A stretch of 64,000 nt of DNA from WLND01 sp040398845 (GCA_040398845.1 JBBATH010000019.1:13813-77812), one strand, 5' to 3'. Numbered from the stretch's first letter, positions 43,218-52,344 are shown. Notes: generated by a model not told the origin, from the letters alone. Program-made: numbers and translations.

Positions 43218-43944
43218 TTTCGACGAGTCCCCCTCCAAGGGTCGACGGGCTTGCTCAAGGCGACGATGTTCGCCCGTTGAGCGTTGACCTTCGTTCTGCC
43301 ACCTAGCCGGTCCGTTGCAGCCGGCCTTGCGAACCGGCTTCGCTCCGCAGACCGAACTGCGTCGACTGAGGGCACCGGCGGCACCCACCCCTCCCGCGTC
43401 GGCGCCCGCGCCGTCCGAGGACACAGCCGATCGGGCCTGCTTGCTGGTTATCGCTCGCATCGTTTGAGCGGACGTTTCGACAGCACGTTCTGACCTGCCA
43501 AAGGTCCAAGGGCTGGCTGTTCGGGGCGTTGCAGTCGTCTCGGCGCACTCATCGAAGCAGCCGGACCTAGAAACCACGATCGGCGGTGACACCAGGGTTG
43601 GTAGTACGGGAGTTTCCTTCGTCGGCTGAGGACGCAGAGCGCACTTGTTGACCGGGCTCCCTGGCACGCTTCATCGCCACTTGCAGACGAGAAGTTGGGG
43701 CACCCTTGTCGCTCCGTCAACGACCTTTCCTTCACTCGCTGGGTCGACAGGCACGGGGATTGGGACTGGGTTCTCGATCACGCGGAGCATAATCACAGGT
43801 GACGCTAACCGGCCGCATAGGGCTGGCTCGCACTTGAGTCAGCAACGAACGGGAACCTTGTTTCGTGCGAACTGAGCAACGTCCGCCGTTGCTCTTGTCT
43901 AGCACTTCGCTACTAAAGCCAGGGGCACTGACGATTCCACCGCC
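43218..43944. other. no gene recognised
   Basis: 727 bases between the lipoprotein upstream region and the carbonic anhydrase terminator. The longest frame (minus, 43185-43667) is Ala/Arg/Ser-rich without domain similarity and covers the palindrome, so I do not call it. Confidence 0.4.
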
Positions 43945-43986
43945 GGCGCCCGGGGCGACCGGGATATCCCCGATCGCCCCGGCGCC
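43945..43986 (-). terminator. terminator-like hairpin after carbonic anhydrase
   Basis: GGCGCC and GGGGCGA pair with TCGCCCC and GGCGCC (one unpaired base in each arm), directly after the stop codon. No T-run follows on the minus strand, so termination would depend on the stem or on Rho. Confidence 0.6.
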
Positions 43987-44478
43987 TCAGAGTGCGACCT
44001 CGTCCAGCACGCCTGTCGCAACGTCGAAAATGAATCCGCGGATGGAATCGGTGTGCGGAATGAACGGCGAGGCCTTGATTCGGTTCGCCGACTGCACGAC
44101 ATCTACGGCGAGATCGCTGAATGCCTCGGCAGCCCACTCGGGCTTGATGCCTGTCTCGTCCTGGATCGACTTCTTGAATGCGTCGTCGGTGAAGGTGAGC
44201 ATCCCGCAGTCGGTGTGGTGGATGAGGATGATCTCCTTCGTGCCGAGGAGCCGTTGCGAGATTGCGAGTGAACGGATCTCATCGTCGGTGACGACTCCGC
44301 CGGCATTGCGAATGATGTGCGCATCGCCCTCCTCGAGTCCGAGGACCTTGGAGACGTGCAGGCGTGCGTCCATGCAGGCGACGACGGCTAGGTGCTTGGC
44401 TGGCGGCAGGGGCAGCGGGCCAGAAAAGGCCTCGGCATAGGAACTGTTGCGCTCTAGGAACTGGGGAATGACGGACAT
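43987..44478 (-). CDS. beta-carbonic anhydrase
   Basis: Interconverts CO2 and bicarbonate. The 163-residue protein has the zinc site Cys35-Asp37-Arg39 in VACMDARL and His88/Cys91 in HHTDCGM, with RNAGGVVTDDEIRSL following. It is of the short type found in actinobacteria. It is complete and apparently functional although it lies inside the repeat-flanked segment. It could help supply CO2/bicarbonate to carboxylases such as Ccr, but the loci are not adjacent. Confidence 0.92.
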   Translation of the reverse strand: MSVIPQFLERNSSYAEAFSGPLPLPPAKHLAVVACMDARLHVSKVLGLEEGDAHIIRNAGGVVTDDEIRSLAISQRLLGTKEIILIHHTDCGMLTFTDDAFKKSIQDETGIKPEWAAEAFSDLAVDVVQSANRIKASPFIPHTDSIRGFIFDVATGVLDEVAL

Positions 44479-44766
44479 GGTTTCCTCTCAGGGTGCATGA
44501 AGGCCTCGTGGACCGAGTGTTGGGTCAGAGATTGCTGAGTTCTGGGTTCTGAGTTACTGGTGCTGGCGACGGAGTGGTCAGCGACAGGCGGACGACGCGA
44601 CGCGCATGTTGTCGACGTGGCGTCGGCGAGTCAGCAAAACCTGCATGAGGTGAACCTAGCCGGGGTCGAATCAACCCGCTCGGGTCGATTTCGCAGTTGC
44701 CAACAATCCGCAGGTGACGCCGGGTGCTGAGCTCACTCGGTGTCGCGTGCCCGGGTCATCACCTCT
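44479..44766. other. intergenic, divergent promoters only
   Basis: 288 bases between divergent carbonic anhydrase and fmdB-like genes. No ORF of interest. Confidence 0.35.
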
Positions 44767-44772
44767 TAGAAT
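44767..44772 (+). promoter_or_regulatory. -10 box of the fmdB-like gene
   Basis: TAGAAT followed by six bases and the GTG at 44779, so the message probably begins at the start codon. No Shine-Dalgarno sequence is present. Confidence 0.5.
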
Positions 44773-44778
44773 GCCTTG

Positions 44779-44982
44779 GTGCCCACCAACGAGTTCCGTT
44801 GCAGGACGTGCGGTGAGACCTACGTCGTCAACCGTCCTATGGATGCATCCAATGAGCCGGCACCGTGCCCGAATGGCCATGACGACACAGTGCGGTTGCT
44901 GACGGTCGCCTCCGCAGGCGGCTCACGGCCATCCGCTTCACCGTCAGCCGGTGGCGGTGGCGGTGGCTGCGGATGCGGATGA
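44779..44982 (+). CDS. FmdB-family zinc ribbon protein
   Basis: 67 residues starting VPTNEFRCRTCGETY, with a second knuckle CPNGH and a Gly-rich tail ending GGGGGGCGCG. FmdB-like putative regulatory proteins have this shape. Function is not established. The start is GTG rather than the TTG one codon upstream, because the family begins MPxYEY. Confidence 0.8.
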   Translation: MPTNEFRCRTCGETYVVNRPMDASNEPAPCPNGHDDTVRLLTVASAGGSRPSASPSAGGGGGGCGCG

Positions 44983-45357
44983 CTTGCGCTCACTGAGGAC
45001 GGCAAGGAAGACGACCATTCCCGGTGAGTACTTGGCTGGACTCGAGAGGGTGCGCACGCCCCACTCTTGGGCGTGCTGCTCCTCTGAGGTCTCGGGGTGT
45101 TATCGCTGCTCCTTGGCCGACAGCCAGGAGCTTGCAGTAAGCAGCCGTGCGGGGTTGATGCCAGGGGCGATAAGGCGCTCAGCCGAGGTGCCCATACGAC
45201 GTCAGTTGTCCTGAGGCTCATCGCGTGAAGAAGTGGTGAAGGAGCCGACGCCTGGACGTTGGACCGTCCCACGAACGCCAGCAGGCTCAGGCAGAGTGCT
45301 CTGCGTCGGCAAAGCACGCCTCGGAGGCTCTGATTCCAACCTCTATGGACAGAACAG
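44983..45357. other. no gene recognised
   Basis: 375 bases between convergent genes without a plausible frame or hairpin that I could identify. Confidence 0.4.
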
Positions 45358-45903
45358 CTAGTCGAGCCCGGGCAGCCCATCGAGGCTCTTGGCGTTCCAC
45401 TCGGCACGAAACTCCGCCAGACCCTGGGCTCCGCGCTTTCGGTGATCGAGGTCAAGCACATCGCGATCAGCCTCGTAGGTCATGCGCGGCACCGCGTATC
45501 CGCACGAGTCTGCCAATCGCACCACGTCGAGCACGATGATCGAGCGCACTCCCTCGTGCCCGCTGAACCGACCTGCCAGCTCAACGAACGACGGCTCGCC
45601 CGGGAACAGCACGCTGCCTCGGCCGTGCAGTCGGACAATGCGTGGCCGGCCGTCGAACGCGCAGAACATGATGACTATGCGACCGTTCTCGCGCAGGTGC
45701 GCAATGGTCTCGATCCCACTGCCGGTCAGGTCCAGGTAGGCCACCTGACGCGGACCCAGGACTGCAAAGGTGCCGGCCAGGCCCTTCGGCGAGCAGTTCA
45801 CCAGGCCCTGCGGATCCAGCGGAGCCGTCGAGACGAAGAACATTGGCTGACTGGTCATCCATGCGGCGAGCTTGTCATCGATGGCCTCGAGTTGGTCTCC
45901 CAT
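45358..45903 (-). CDS. pyridoxamine 5'-phosphate oxidase-like flavoprotein
   Basis: 181 residues with the FMN split-barrel fold: MFFVSTAPLDPQGLVNCSPKG-type N-terminal strand pair and a NGRIVIMFCAF region. The C-terminal part (YAVPRMTY and DLDHRKRG) is typical of the subgroup annotated as PNPOx-family. Substrate unknown; such proteins bind FMN, F420 or haem. The ATG at 45903 has GGTGGGG upstream. The longer frame was rejected. Confidence 0.8.
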   Translation of the reverse strand: MGDQLEAIDDKLAAWMTSQPMFFVSTAPLDPQGLVNCSPKGLAGTFAVLGPRQVAYLDLTGSGIETIAHLRENGRIVIMFCAFDGRPRIVRLHGRGSVLFPGEPSFVELAGRFSGHEGVRSIIVLDVVRLADSCGYAVPRMTYEADRDVLDLDHRKRGAQGLAEFRAEWNAKSLDGLPGLD

Positions 45904-46083
45904 GAAACCCCACCGCAGGCGCTCACCCTCGCGCCCGACAGATGCCCCGCGACTGAGGAACGTCACCAGCGATGCTTCGATGACGGCATTGGCCGGTCGG
46001 CACACTCACCGAACTACGAGTTCCTCCCTCACGCGTCGGGCGGTCTCGCGCGGCCGAGAGGTAGGTGGCTGGACGTCTCGGCA

Positions 46084-46938
46084 CTACTTCGCGAACGCGC
46101 GGAGTAGGTCGTCGACGACACCGTGAGCATCTGCGGCGGCGTTGTCACGCTCTGATTGTTCGAGGTACGCGAACTCGGCGGCACGCTGGGGACCGACGTG
46201 GTCGATGGTCGCGAAGTCGCGCCGCAGAACCCCGAGTGCTTGCTTGACGATCGCGGCGTGCCGTGCGGCGTGCTCCCGAAGGCGCGAAGCAACCGCCTCA
46301 GCTCCACCCGTCGCCCCACGCACGACGTAGACAAGGTCGTAGGCGTCCTTGGGCTCGATCCGGTCACCGAACGCCAGCGCCTTCAGCACGACGAACGCAC
46401 CCGGCCCGCATACGGGAACTCGACGTTCGATGAGTTGCCCCTGAAGCGTGAAGCCATGGATGGCGATCCAGACCCGCTCGTCGAACGCCAGTTCCAACCC
46501 CGGTGTGACAAGCGCACCGAAGTCAGTTTCGAGATTCTGCAGCCGCAACTTGGGCTCACTACCCGGCGGTGAAGGGATGAGGAAGTCGACCTTGAGCCCG
46601 TCACGAACCCAGCGCTGGACGGTGGGATTGCCGGCATCATTGATGTCCGACTTGAAGCCTTCAGACCGCAGTCGGGCACTCAATTCCGCGTAGCGTTGCT
46701 CGTCGAGCAGTGCGAGCGACAGGCCGAGATCCAGGTCGTTCGTGCCTGGATGCGGATCCCATTCATCGGCCTCGGCTTCCAGTTGAGTGTCAACGAGGAG
46801 GCTCGGTACGAGGCCGCCAACGACGACGAGGTCCTCCATGAACGCGCCGAGCGTCGCGGCGACAGTAAGACAAGCGGAGCGGACCAGCTCGGTCTCCGCC
46901 GCGCTGTACCCGGACCGGTGCCGTGGCTTGTCAGGCAT
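46084..46938 (-). CDS. AbiEii-like nucleotidyltransferase toxin
   Basis: 284 residues. VVVGGLVPSLLVD and NDLDLGLSLALLDE give the GG and D-x-D catalytic elements of the nucleotidyltransferase fold, and a later VCGPGAFVVLKALAFGDR with KDAYDLVYVV matches the AbiEii/AbiGii helical part. Expected to inactivate tRNA or a similar target when not neutralised. It overlaps the upstream antitoxin by eight bases, as in type IV abortive-infection pairs. Confidence 0.78.
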   Translation of the reverse strand: MPDKPRHRSGYSAAETELVRSACLTVAATLGAFMEDLVVVGGLVPSLLVDTQLEAEADEWDPHPGTNDLDLGLSLALLDEQRYAELSARLRSEGFKSDINDAGNPTVQRWVRDGLKVDFLIPSPPGSEPKLRLQNLETDFGALVTPGLELAFDERVWIAIHGFTLQGQLIERRVPVCGPGAFVVLKALAFGDRIEPKDAYDLVYVVRGATGGAEAVASRLREHAARHAAIVKQALGVLRRDFATIDHVGPQRAAEFAYLEQSERDNAAADAHGVVDDLLRAFAK

Positions 46939-47995
46939 GCGTTTCCCACAGGAGTTTGTCGCTTCGAAGCTGCTCCGCTGCTTCCTTGGCGCGCTCAGGT
47001 AGGTGGAGCAGATCGAGGTAGACCTGTGGCGGACTCACACAAGTGCGGCCGTGCACGTCCCTCGCGCCCGCGAATACGCCCTCGTCATCAGGACCGATCA
47101 CCTGCACATTGGCACCCCTTTCGCCTCGCCTTAGGCCGAGTGCGCCTGCTGCGACGCGGGGATCACCGGCGACATACACACTGACGAGGCGGAACCTGGC
47201 GTGCTGCCCTAGGGCCCAGGCCGCCGGCAGCCCAGTGAACGCGTGATCGATGTTGCTGTCGACCAACTGGCGATGCAGACTGTCAGCCACTTCCATGCCC
47301 GAGCCCGTGATGTGCCCGGACACGACATCGTGCCGGTCGAAGCGGTAGTCGTCGGCCCAGGCATCCAACAGCGCATACGGATCGCGCGGCCGGAACTCAG
47401 GTCCCTGTCGGTCCAGTAGGAGGTCATCATCAAGGCGGCGCACCACTCGCGAGACATGTCCGTCATCCAACCCAGTCTCCGACGCCAAGCTCTTCTGACG
47501 CCACCACCTCCACGGATCCAGCAGCATCAGGCGGCTGACACGCGCGCTCTTGGGTGCAAATGGCGTTGACGGCCGTCCGCGCGCGGGAAGCAGATTCGGC
47601 AGGCCCTCCACTCGTACGTACAAGCCTCGGTCGCGAATATGGCCATTTCCGGCCAGGTCGATCCAGTTGAGTTCGAGCCCGGTCGCTGTGCGCGCACCGG
47701 CCTTGGTCATGTACGGCACGACCAGCACACCTAGCGCACTCAGCTGAGCAGCAGCGACGTGGCGATGCAGTTGCTCGGCCGCTGCCGCCACAGTCCGCGG
47801 GCTGCTCGACGACGTCACCTCGACGAACCAGACACGCTCACCCGCCTCCAGCGCAGCGTCAAGCCCTTTCTTCTCAGTCGGCAAGGGCCGAACCTCAGTC
47901 ACACTGATGCCCAGAAGCGCGGCCAGCAATGCCGGCAGTCGGTAGAGCGCCTCTCGTTTCAGTTCCTTCGCCTGCATGAAAGAAGGGTACTGCAA
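46931..47995 (-). CDS. AbiEi-like antitoxin / transcriptional regulator
   Basis: 354 residues. A nuclease-like or sensor N-terminal domain (VWFVEVTSSSSPRTVAAAAEQL) is followed by a winged-helix segment (SLASETGLDDGHVSRVVRRLDDD) and the C-terminal AbiEi-type domain. It represses the operon and counters the toxin without protein contact in studied systems. The frame opens with TTG 47995. ATG 47977 is possible. Neither has a ribosome site. Confidence 0.7.
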   Translation of the reverse strand: MQYPSFMQAKELKREALYRLPALLAALLGISVTEVRPLPTEKKGLDAALEAGERVWFVEVTSSSSPRTVAAAAEQLHRHVAAAQLSALGVLVVPYMTKAGARTATGLELNWIDLAGNGHIRDRGLYVRVEGLPNLLPARGRPSTPFAPKSARVSRLMLLDPWRWWRQKSLASETGLDDGHVSRVVRRLDDDLLLDRQGPEFRPRDPYALLDAWADDYRFDRHDVVSGHITGSGMEVADSLHRQLVDSNIDHAFTGLPAAWALGQHARFRLVSVYVAGDPRVAAGALGLRRGERGANVQVIGPDDEGVFAGARDVHGRTCVSPPQVYLDLLHLPERAKEAAEQLRSDKLLWETHA

Positions 47996-48000
47996 ACGTG

Positions 48001-48032
48001 CGCAGAATCCTTAATTTAGACATTATTCTGCG
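48001..48032. promoter_or_regulatory. inverted repeat upstream of the AbiE pair
   Basis: CGCAGAAT (48001-48008) and ATTCTGCG (48025-48032) form a perfect 8-bp inverted repeat with a 16-base AT-rich centre, just upstream of the start. AbiEi antitoxins are known to bind widely spaced inverted repeats at their promoter. Confidence 0.55.
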
Positions 48033-48476
48033 TAAAGTTGTTCACCTGTACGCGATCGGAGGAGAATGCCCTCACCCGGCCATGGACGCTGGCACCACAA
48101 CCCGGGCGAACCAACGACCTTCACCTCACTTCGACCCACTCAGACACCGCATGTGACGTGCTGTCCCTCGAGCCTTGCTCCCGTGTGATCGGCGGGCGTC
48201 ACGAAGACAACTGAACCCGGGATAGAGGAGATCTTTAGGTACCAATGGTTTAGCGTGAGTTTCGGTACGGGCAGTTCCGGGTAGTCGAGGGGGTTTCCGT
48301 TTGAACTGAAGGGATGAATTCCCACTCAAGGTCGCTTCGGAATCCGTCGTTTGACCGTCCCAGCAACATTGGATTTCGCAGTTGGAGCTACGCGCAAGAC
48401 GAGGGGTAGGTCCGGAAGTCCGTTGGAAGTCAGGGATACATCCCCCAAAGCGATCTCCGGCTCCATCTGCAACAAC
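48033..48476. other. no gene assigned; two short frames look partly coding
   Basis: Minus-strand frames 48140-48325 (NPLDYPELPVPKLTLNHWYL) and 48326-48470 (MEPEIALGDVSLTSNGLPDL) have natural protein composition but no recognised family and poor starts. They may be remnants of a gene continuing the unit at 48477-49988. Confidence 0.25.
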
Positions 48477-48774
48477 TCACGCGTGAGCGCGGTCGACCCG
48501 CTGGATGAAGTCGGCGACCACCTCCGCAGCCGCCTGCACGTCGGCTGCGAGCCTCTTCGTCCTCGCCGAGGATGAAGCGCCATTGCCTGCGGCGCGAGTC
48601 ACGGGATGCGTCACGAAGGTGCGTGCGCAGGATGCGTTCAGCTTCGAGGGCGAACGGCTGGGGATGGTGAGCCGCCTTCTTCGGGCGCGGGCTCACTGAC
48701 TGGGCGCAGCTGAAGCGGACGATGCGTACCTGGTCCTGGGGACGCGCGACCAGACGCCAGGAGACGGTGATCAC
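48477..48774 (-). pseudogene. unrecognised small gene, frameshifted
   Basis: Begins at GTG 48774, overlapping the previous stop as GTGA: VITVSWRLVARPQDQVRIVRF, then PFALEAERILRTHLRDASRD and RRQWRFILGEDEEA. Near 48555 the natural-looking reading moves to another frame (LAADVQAAAEVVADFIQRVDRA) and stops at 48477. About 98 residues if one base is restored. No family recognised. The C-terminal part looks helical. Confidence 0.3.
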
Positions 48775-49531
48775 TGCTGCCGATCGGCTTCCTCCACCAG
48801 CGTGCGGAAGAAATCGCGGCTTGCGTCGTGTCCCGAATCGGTTCGCGCCAGATGTCATCTGCGTCGGCATCGGCCTCAGAGGCCGATACGTCCACGGTGC
48901 TGGACTCGTCGATGATCACCGCGGGCAGCACATACCGAAGCTCGCTGCCCGTCACGGTCCGCTCCTCCGCGATGACGACGGGGTCGCCCAGCGCGCTGTC
49001 CTGCAGGTAGGGGGAGCTCGCGGGCAGTTCGAACGTCGAGCCGTCGTCCGAAGTGATGATCGCCTGGCCCCCGCGGACGCTTGTCCATTCCCCTGGGGTC
49101 TGACTGATGCCCAGGCGGTTGGTCCATGCTTCGGAGATGCTCAATGTCCGCAACGCGAAAGCCCGCACCTGCCTCGCGGTGGGCGTCGCGGTCGCCCACC
49201 CGGAGAACAGCTCGGCCTCGAACTCCCGCGCCTGCGCGGTCACCAGCGACGCGTCCTCGACTCGACCCAGGCGCGTCAGGATCGCCGACCACAGTCCCAA
49301 AGAGGAGTACAGGTGGCGACTGCCTGCCACGCCCCGTCGAGATCTCAAGGCGATTCGCAGTCCGTCCGTGCAGGCGTCATGGCGCCGCAACGTTGCCAGG
49401 CGCGCCTGGGTCGGCGCCTTCGACGGCTCATACGCCAGCGCGAGCAGGGTCCACGACACGGTCGGGCTGATGACCGCCCGCGGATACGTCCCCGCCGCCC
49501 GGACCTCGTGAACTACCGCAGCACCCACCAC
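48771..49531 (-). pseudogene. unrecognised protein, frameshifted near its end
   Basis: GTG 49531 has GGAGGG five bases upstream, so a start here is convincing. The product runs PRAVISPTVSWTLLALAYEP, SRHLYSSLGLWSAILTRLG, VRAFALRTLSISEAWTNRLG, then an acidic stretch and DIWREPIRDTTQ. At about 48808 the frame must shift to read RDFFRTLVEEADRQQ and stop at 48771, which overlaps the next start. Without the shift the ORF continues into Arg/Pro-rich noise to 48638. About 250 residues, helical, family unknown. Confidence 0.4.
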
Positions 49532-49623
49532 TCTGACCCTCCGTTTCGAAGTATCAGAGTGTCCTAGGAGGCCCGGCCCGCCAACCAAACGGACCATTCC
49601 ACTTCTCGCCTGCACGACTCACG

Positions 49624-49755
49624 TCAAGCCGGTCGCAGCCAAACCAGCCCGTCGCCCGCCGCGTTGCCGGCCAGCAGGACATCAGGGTTGTTCAGCATCC
49701 AGGTATGCACCGCGACCCACGGCCGGCCGCCGGACTGCGGAACCCGGGCGCTCAT
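49624..49755 (-). CDS. 43-residue protein coupled to an HTH gene
   Basis: ATG 49755 overlaps the HTH stop (ATGA). Product MSARVPQSGGRPWVAVHTW and then MLNNPDVLLAGNAAGDGLVWLRPA. It is small but the overlap and the composition suggest a real gene. No family recognised. Confidence 0.4.
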   Translation of the reverse strand: MSARVPQSGGRPWVAVHTWMLNNPDVLLAGNAAGDGLVWLRPA

Positions 49756-49988
49756 CGCTGCGCCCCGGGGAGCGTTATCGTCCTTCCCGAAGGATCGACG
49801 CCGGGAACCGGTGCGCGTCGCTCGACCCCGACAAGGCCGAGCAGCATCGCATCCGCGATGCCGTAGCGGATGCTGCGGGGCGTCACGCCGAGAACGGCGG
49901 CGAGCTCCCGGTTCGTCGCCGACGTGGGGCCCGCCTCGGCGAGGTGGGCAACGAGTCGCGCTACGTGGCGCGATGACGGAGTCGGCAT
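49752..49988 (-). CDS. small winged-helix/HTH regulator
   Basis: 78 residues: SSRHVARLVAHLAEAGPTSA, NRELAAVLGVTPRSIRYGIAD and LLGLVGVERRAPVPG form a compact winged helix-turn-helix. AGGGAGGG lies before ATG 49988. First gene of a four-gene minus-strand unit with the 43-residue protein and two frameshifted unknowns, which it may regulate. Confidence 0.5.
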   Translation of the reverse strand: MPTPSSRHVARLVAHLAEAGPTSATNRELAAVLGVTPRSIRYGIADAMLLGLVGVERRAPVPGVDPSGRTITLPGAQR

Positions 49989-50371
49989 GGGTATGGCCCT
50001 CCCTGGACCTGATGCCGATGCCGCCCCGATGGCAGCTTTCCTGTCCGGCAGGCAGGACCGTTCCACCGGATTCCAGGATGGCAAGAAGGTGTCCGGGTGC
50101 AGGAAGATTGCGCCGCAGGTGCACGGCGCAATCTCCGCGTTTGAACCGGGTGCACCAGCGCAGTCGGTTGAAGATGCCCTGCCGCTGACCGCCGGAAGCG
50201 GTCACGCACCCTCCGCCCGGCCAGTTATCCACAGGCCGCGGCGTGTCCGGCGGTCTGCGTCGGCGCTGGAGGCCCGCGTGGACGCCCGGAGCGCTGGCCG
50301 CCCCTGAACAACGGCCCCCATAATGATTCGTGCAATGACTAGTGCATCACATACAGTGATCATCCGAGTAC
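49989..50371. other. no gene recognised
   Basis: Divergent region between the HTH unit and hipBA. A minus-strand frame through 50000-50200 (RWCTRFKRGDCAVHLRRNL) has clustered Cys/His but no start or family I can defend. Confidence 0.35.
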
Positions 50372-50384
50372 CCATTATGAATGG
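50372..50384. promoter_or_regulatory. possible HipB operator
   Basis: CCATT-ATG-AATGG, a perfect 5-bp inverted repeat 27 bases upstream of hipB. Two further GTGCA-containing half-sites (50329-50346) lie upstream. HipB-type antitoxins bind palindromes in their promoter. The classical TATCC/GGATA pair is not present here. Confidence 0.35.
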
Positions 50385-50410
50385 TTTGGATAGGCGAAGG
50401 ATGGTGTGAG

Positions 50411-50731
50411 ATGCCCACGCGACCACTCTCGACGCGCAGCGCTAAGGCCGCTGTCGAACTCGGGAACAGCCTGGCGACCTTCCGCAAACTGCAGGGCTTG
50501 ACGGCCGCCCAGGTTTCCGACCGCGCCGGCATCACGCGCAACACCCTTCGCAACCTCGAGCGTGGGGAGGCCACGGTTGGACTCGACGTGCTCCTCGAAG
50601 TGAGTCGCGTCCTTGGGGTTCTCGACTACCTCGTCAAGGGCTTGAACCCGTACGAGACGGACTTGGGCCAGGCCCTGGCGCAGGCCAGACTCGTCGAGAA
50701 TCGCCCCCTGCCCCAGCGGGTACGCCAGTGA
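50411..50731 (+). CDS. hipB: HipB-like XRE antitoxin
   Basis: 106 residues. Cro/CI HTH: LATFRKLQGLTAAQVSDRAG then TRNTLRNLERGEATVGLDVL. Neutralises and co-represses with HipA. ATG 50411 follows GAAGGA. The stop overlaps the hipA GTG (GTGA), the standard arrangement. Confidence 0.85.
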   Translation: MPTRPLSTRSAKAAVELGNSLATFRKLQGLTAAQVSDRAGITRNTLRNLERGEATVGLDVLLEVSRVLGVLDYLVKGLNPYETDLGQALAQARLVENRPLPQRVRQ

Positions 50732-51996
50732 GTGCCTCCCGCAGTCCGGCGACGTCCGTCGACGTCTACCTGAGCGATCGCGGGGACGACATCCTCCTCG
50801 GCCAGGCGTTCTTCCCGACCACGCGGGGTCAGGTGACGACGACCTTTCGCTACGCGGACGACTACCTGACACGCAAGGGCGCCTGGCCAATCGAGCCCGG
50901 TCTCCCGTTGTTCGCGGGCCCGCAGGCCGTCGCTGGCGGACTTCCCCACTCCTTCACCGATTGCACTCCTGATCGCTGGGGCAGGAACTTGATCAAGAAG
51001 GGCCGCCAGGCTGAGAACGTCCGGGCCGGCCGCGTGCGCACCGACGTCACTGAGGTGGACTTCCTCCTGGAGGTCACCGACGAGACCCGACAGGGTGCGC
51101 TGCGCTTCACAGCCCGGGACTCCGGCCCCGAGGGGCCGTTCCTGTCTGCCGATAGTGATGTTCCCATGCTGATCGAACTGCCCAGGCTCATGGCCGCCGC
51201 GGACAAGGCTGAGGCGACGGGTGACCTGGAAGCAGTCAAGGAGCTTCTCAACGCTGGAACAGGGTCACTCGGCGGTGCGCGGCCGAAGGCGTCGGTGCGC
51301 GATGGAGACCGGCTCTTCATCGCGAAGTTCACAGGCCCGCAGGACGGCTGGGCTGTGATCGGCTGGGAGAAGACAGCTCTGGACCTGGCAGTCAAGGCCG
51401 GCATCACGGTGCCCGACCGGCGTCTTGTCCCGGTCGGCGCTCGACCTGTGCTCCTCCTCGAGCGGTTCGACAGGACCCCTGCTGGCGGGCGAATCCCGTA
51501 CGTGTCCGCGATGACTCTGCTGGGTGCACGCGATGGCGGGAACACGGCGTTCGACTACATGGACCTCGCTGACGTCCTCACGGAGAATGGCGCCACCACC
51601 GTGAAAGCTGACCTTGTCGAGATGTGGCGTCGGCTCGCGTTCTCCACAGCGATCAACAACACTGACGACCATCTGCGGAATCACGGATTCCTGCGAGGGT
51701 CTGCTGGTTGGGTTCCGTCGCCGCTGTTTGACGTCAACCCGAACCCTGACACGGGCGCCGCCAGGCAGCTCGCGATTGGAGCCGAGTACTACCGAAGCGG
51801 TATCCGTGCGTCCCTTGGCGAGGTTGCCGAGCACTTCGGAGTGCGCAGATCGCAGGCGAACGCCATCCTTCGCGAGATCTTCGCCGCGACGAGTGAGTGG
51901 CGGCAATGCGCGGCAAGCAACGGCGTGCCGAAGCGTGAGTTCAGCCTCATGGAGGATGCCTTCGACGGCATGCGCGACCTGCCCGACCACCTGTAA
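50728..51996 (+). CDS. hipA: HipA-like Ser/Thr kinase toxin
   Basis: A 422-residue kinase of the HipA family. E. coli HipA phosphorylates GltX and induces dormancy; the target here is unknown. The N-terminal couple_hipA subdomain (about 15-115) is present. The Gly-rich loop TGSLGGARPKA (178-188) holds the Ser that is autophosphorylated in relatives and the ATP-contacting Lys187. The catalytic loop NNTDDHLRNHG (310-320) and the metal-binding LFDVNPNP follow. All key residues are kept, so the toxin looks active. It lies at the right end of the repeat-flanked segment. Confidence 0.9.
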   Translation: MSASRSPATSVDVYLSDRGDDILLGQAFFPTTRGQVTTTFRYADDYLTRKGAWPIEPGLPLFAGPQAVAGGLPHSFTDCTPDRWGRNLIKKGRQAENVRAGRVRTDVTEVDFLLEVTDETRQGALRFTARDSGPEGPFLSADSDVPMLIELPRLMAAADKAEATGDLEAVKELLNAGTGSLGGARPKASVRDGDRLFIAKFTGPQDGWAVIGWEKTALDLAVKAGITVPDRRLVPVGARPVLLLERFDRTPAGGRIPYVSAMTLLGARDGGNTAFDYMDLADVLTENGATTVKADLVEMWRRLAFSTAINNTDDHLRNHGFLRGSAGWVPSPLFDVNPNPDTGAARQLAIGAEYYRSGIRASLGEVAEHFGVRRSQANAILREIFAATSEWRQCAASNGVPKREFSLMEDAFDGMRDLPDHL

Positions 51997-52159
51997 TGCG
52001 GAACGAAGAGACCTAGGCGGCTCCGCCACCAAGAGGCGTGGTCCGTTCAGGGCCCGCGCGAGAGTTCCAGGCAGCACCGGGACCGCCGACGCCGCGGGCG
52101 GCCGAGGACCGCCGCGGAACAGCCAGTGCGCTCGTGAGGCCTTGGGTTCCCGGGGCTCG
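51997..52159. other. intergenic after hipA
   Basis: GC-rich spacer between hipA and the long repeat. No gene. Confidence 0.3.
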
Positions 52160-52344
52160 TCTCTCCTCCGGTCTGGTCCAGTCTCGTCTGCTCTCCTGCC
52201 CAAGACGCAGAAGCGAAGCATCACGACGGATAGGCGACGTGGCAAGAGAGCTCAACAACCTGGCAAGACACGTACACGACTTGGCAGGAGGCGGGTGAAA
52301 GGGCCTTCGAGGCAGGCTCACCCGTTCGCGACCGAAGTCAATCT

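Noticed and set aside
43185..43667. 160-codon minus-strand ORF
   Set aside because: Overlaps the conserved palindrome upstream of the lipoprotein and has low-complexity composition.
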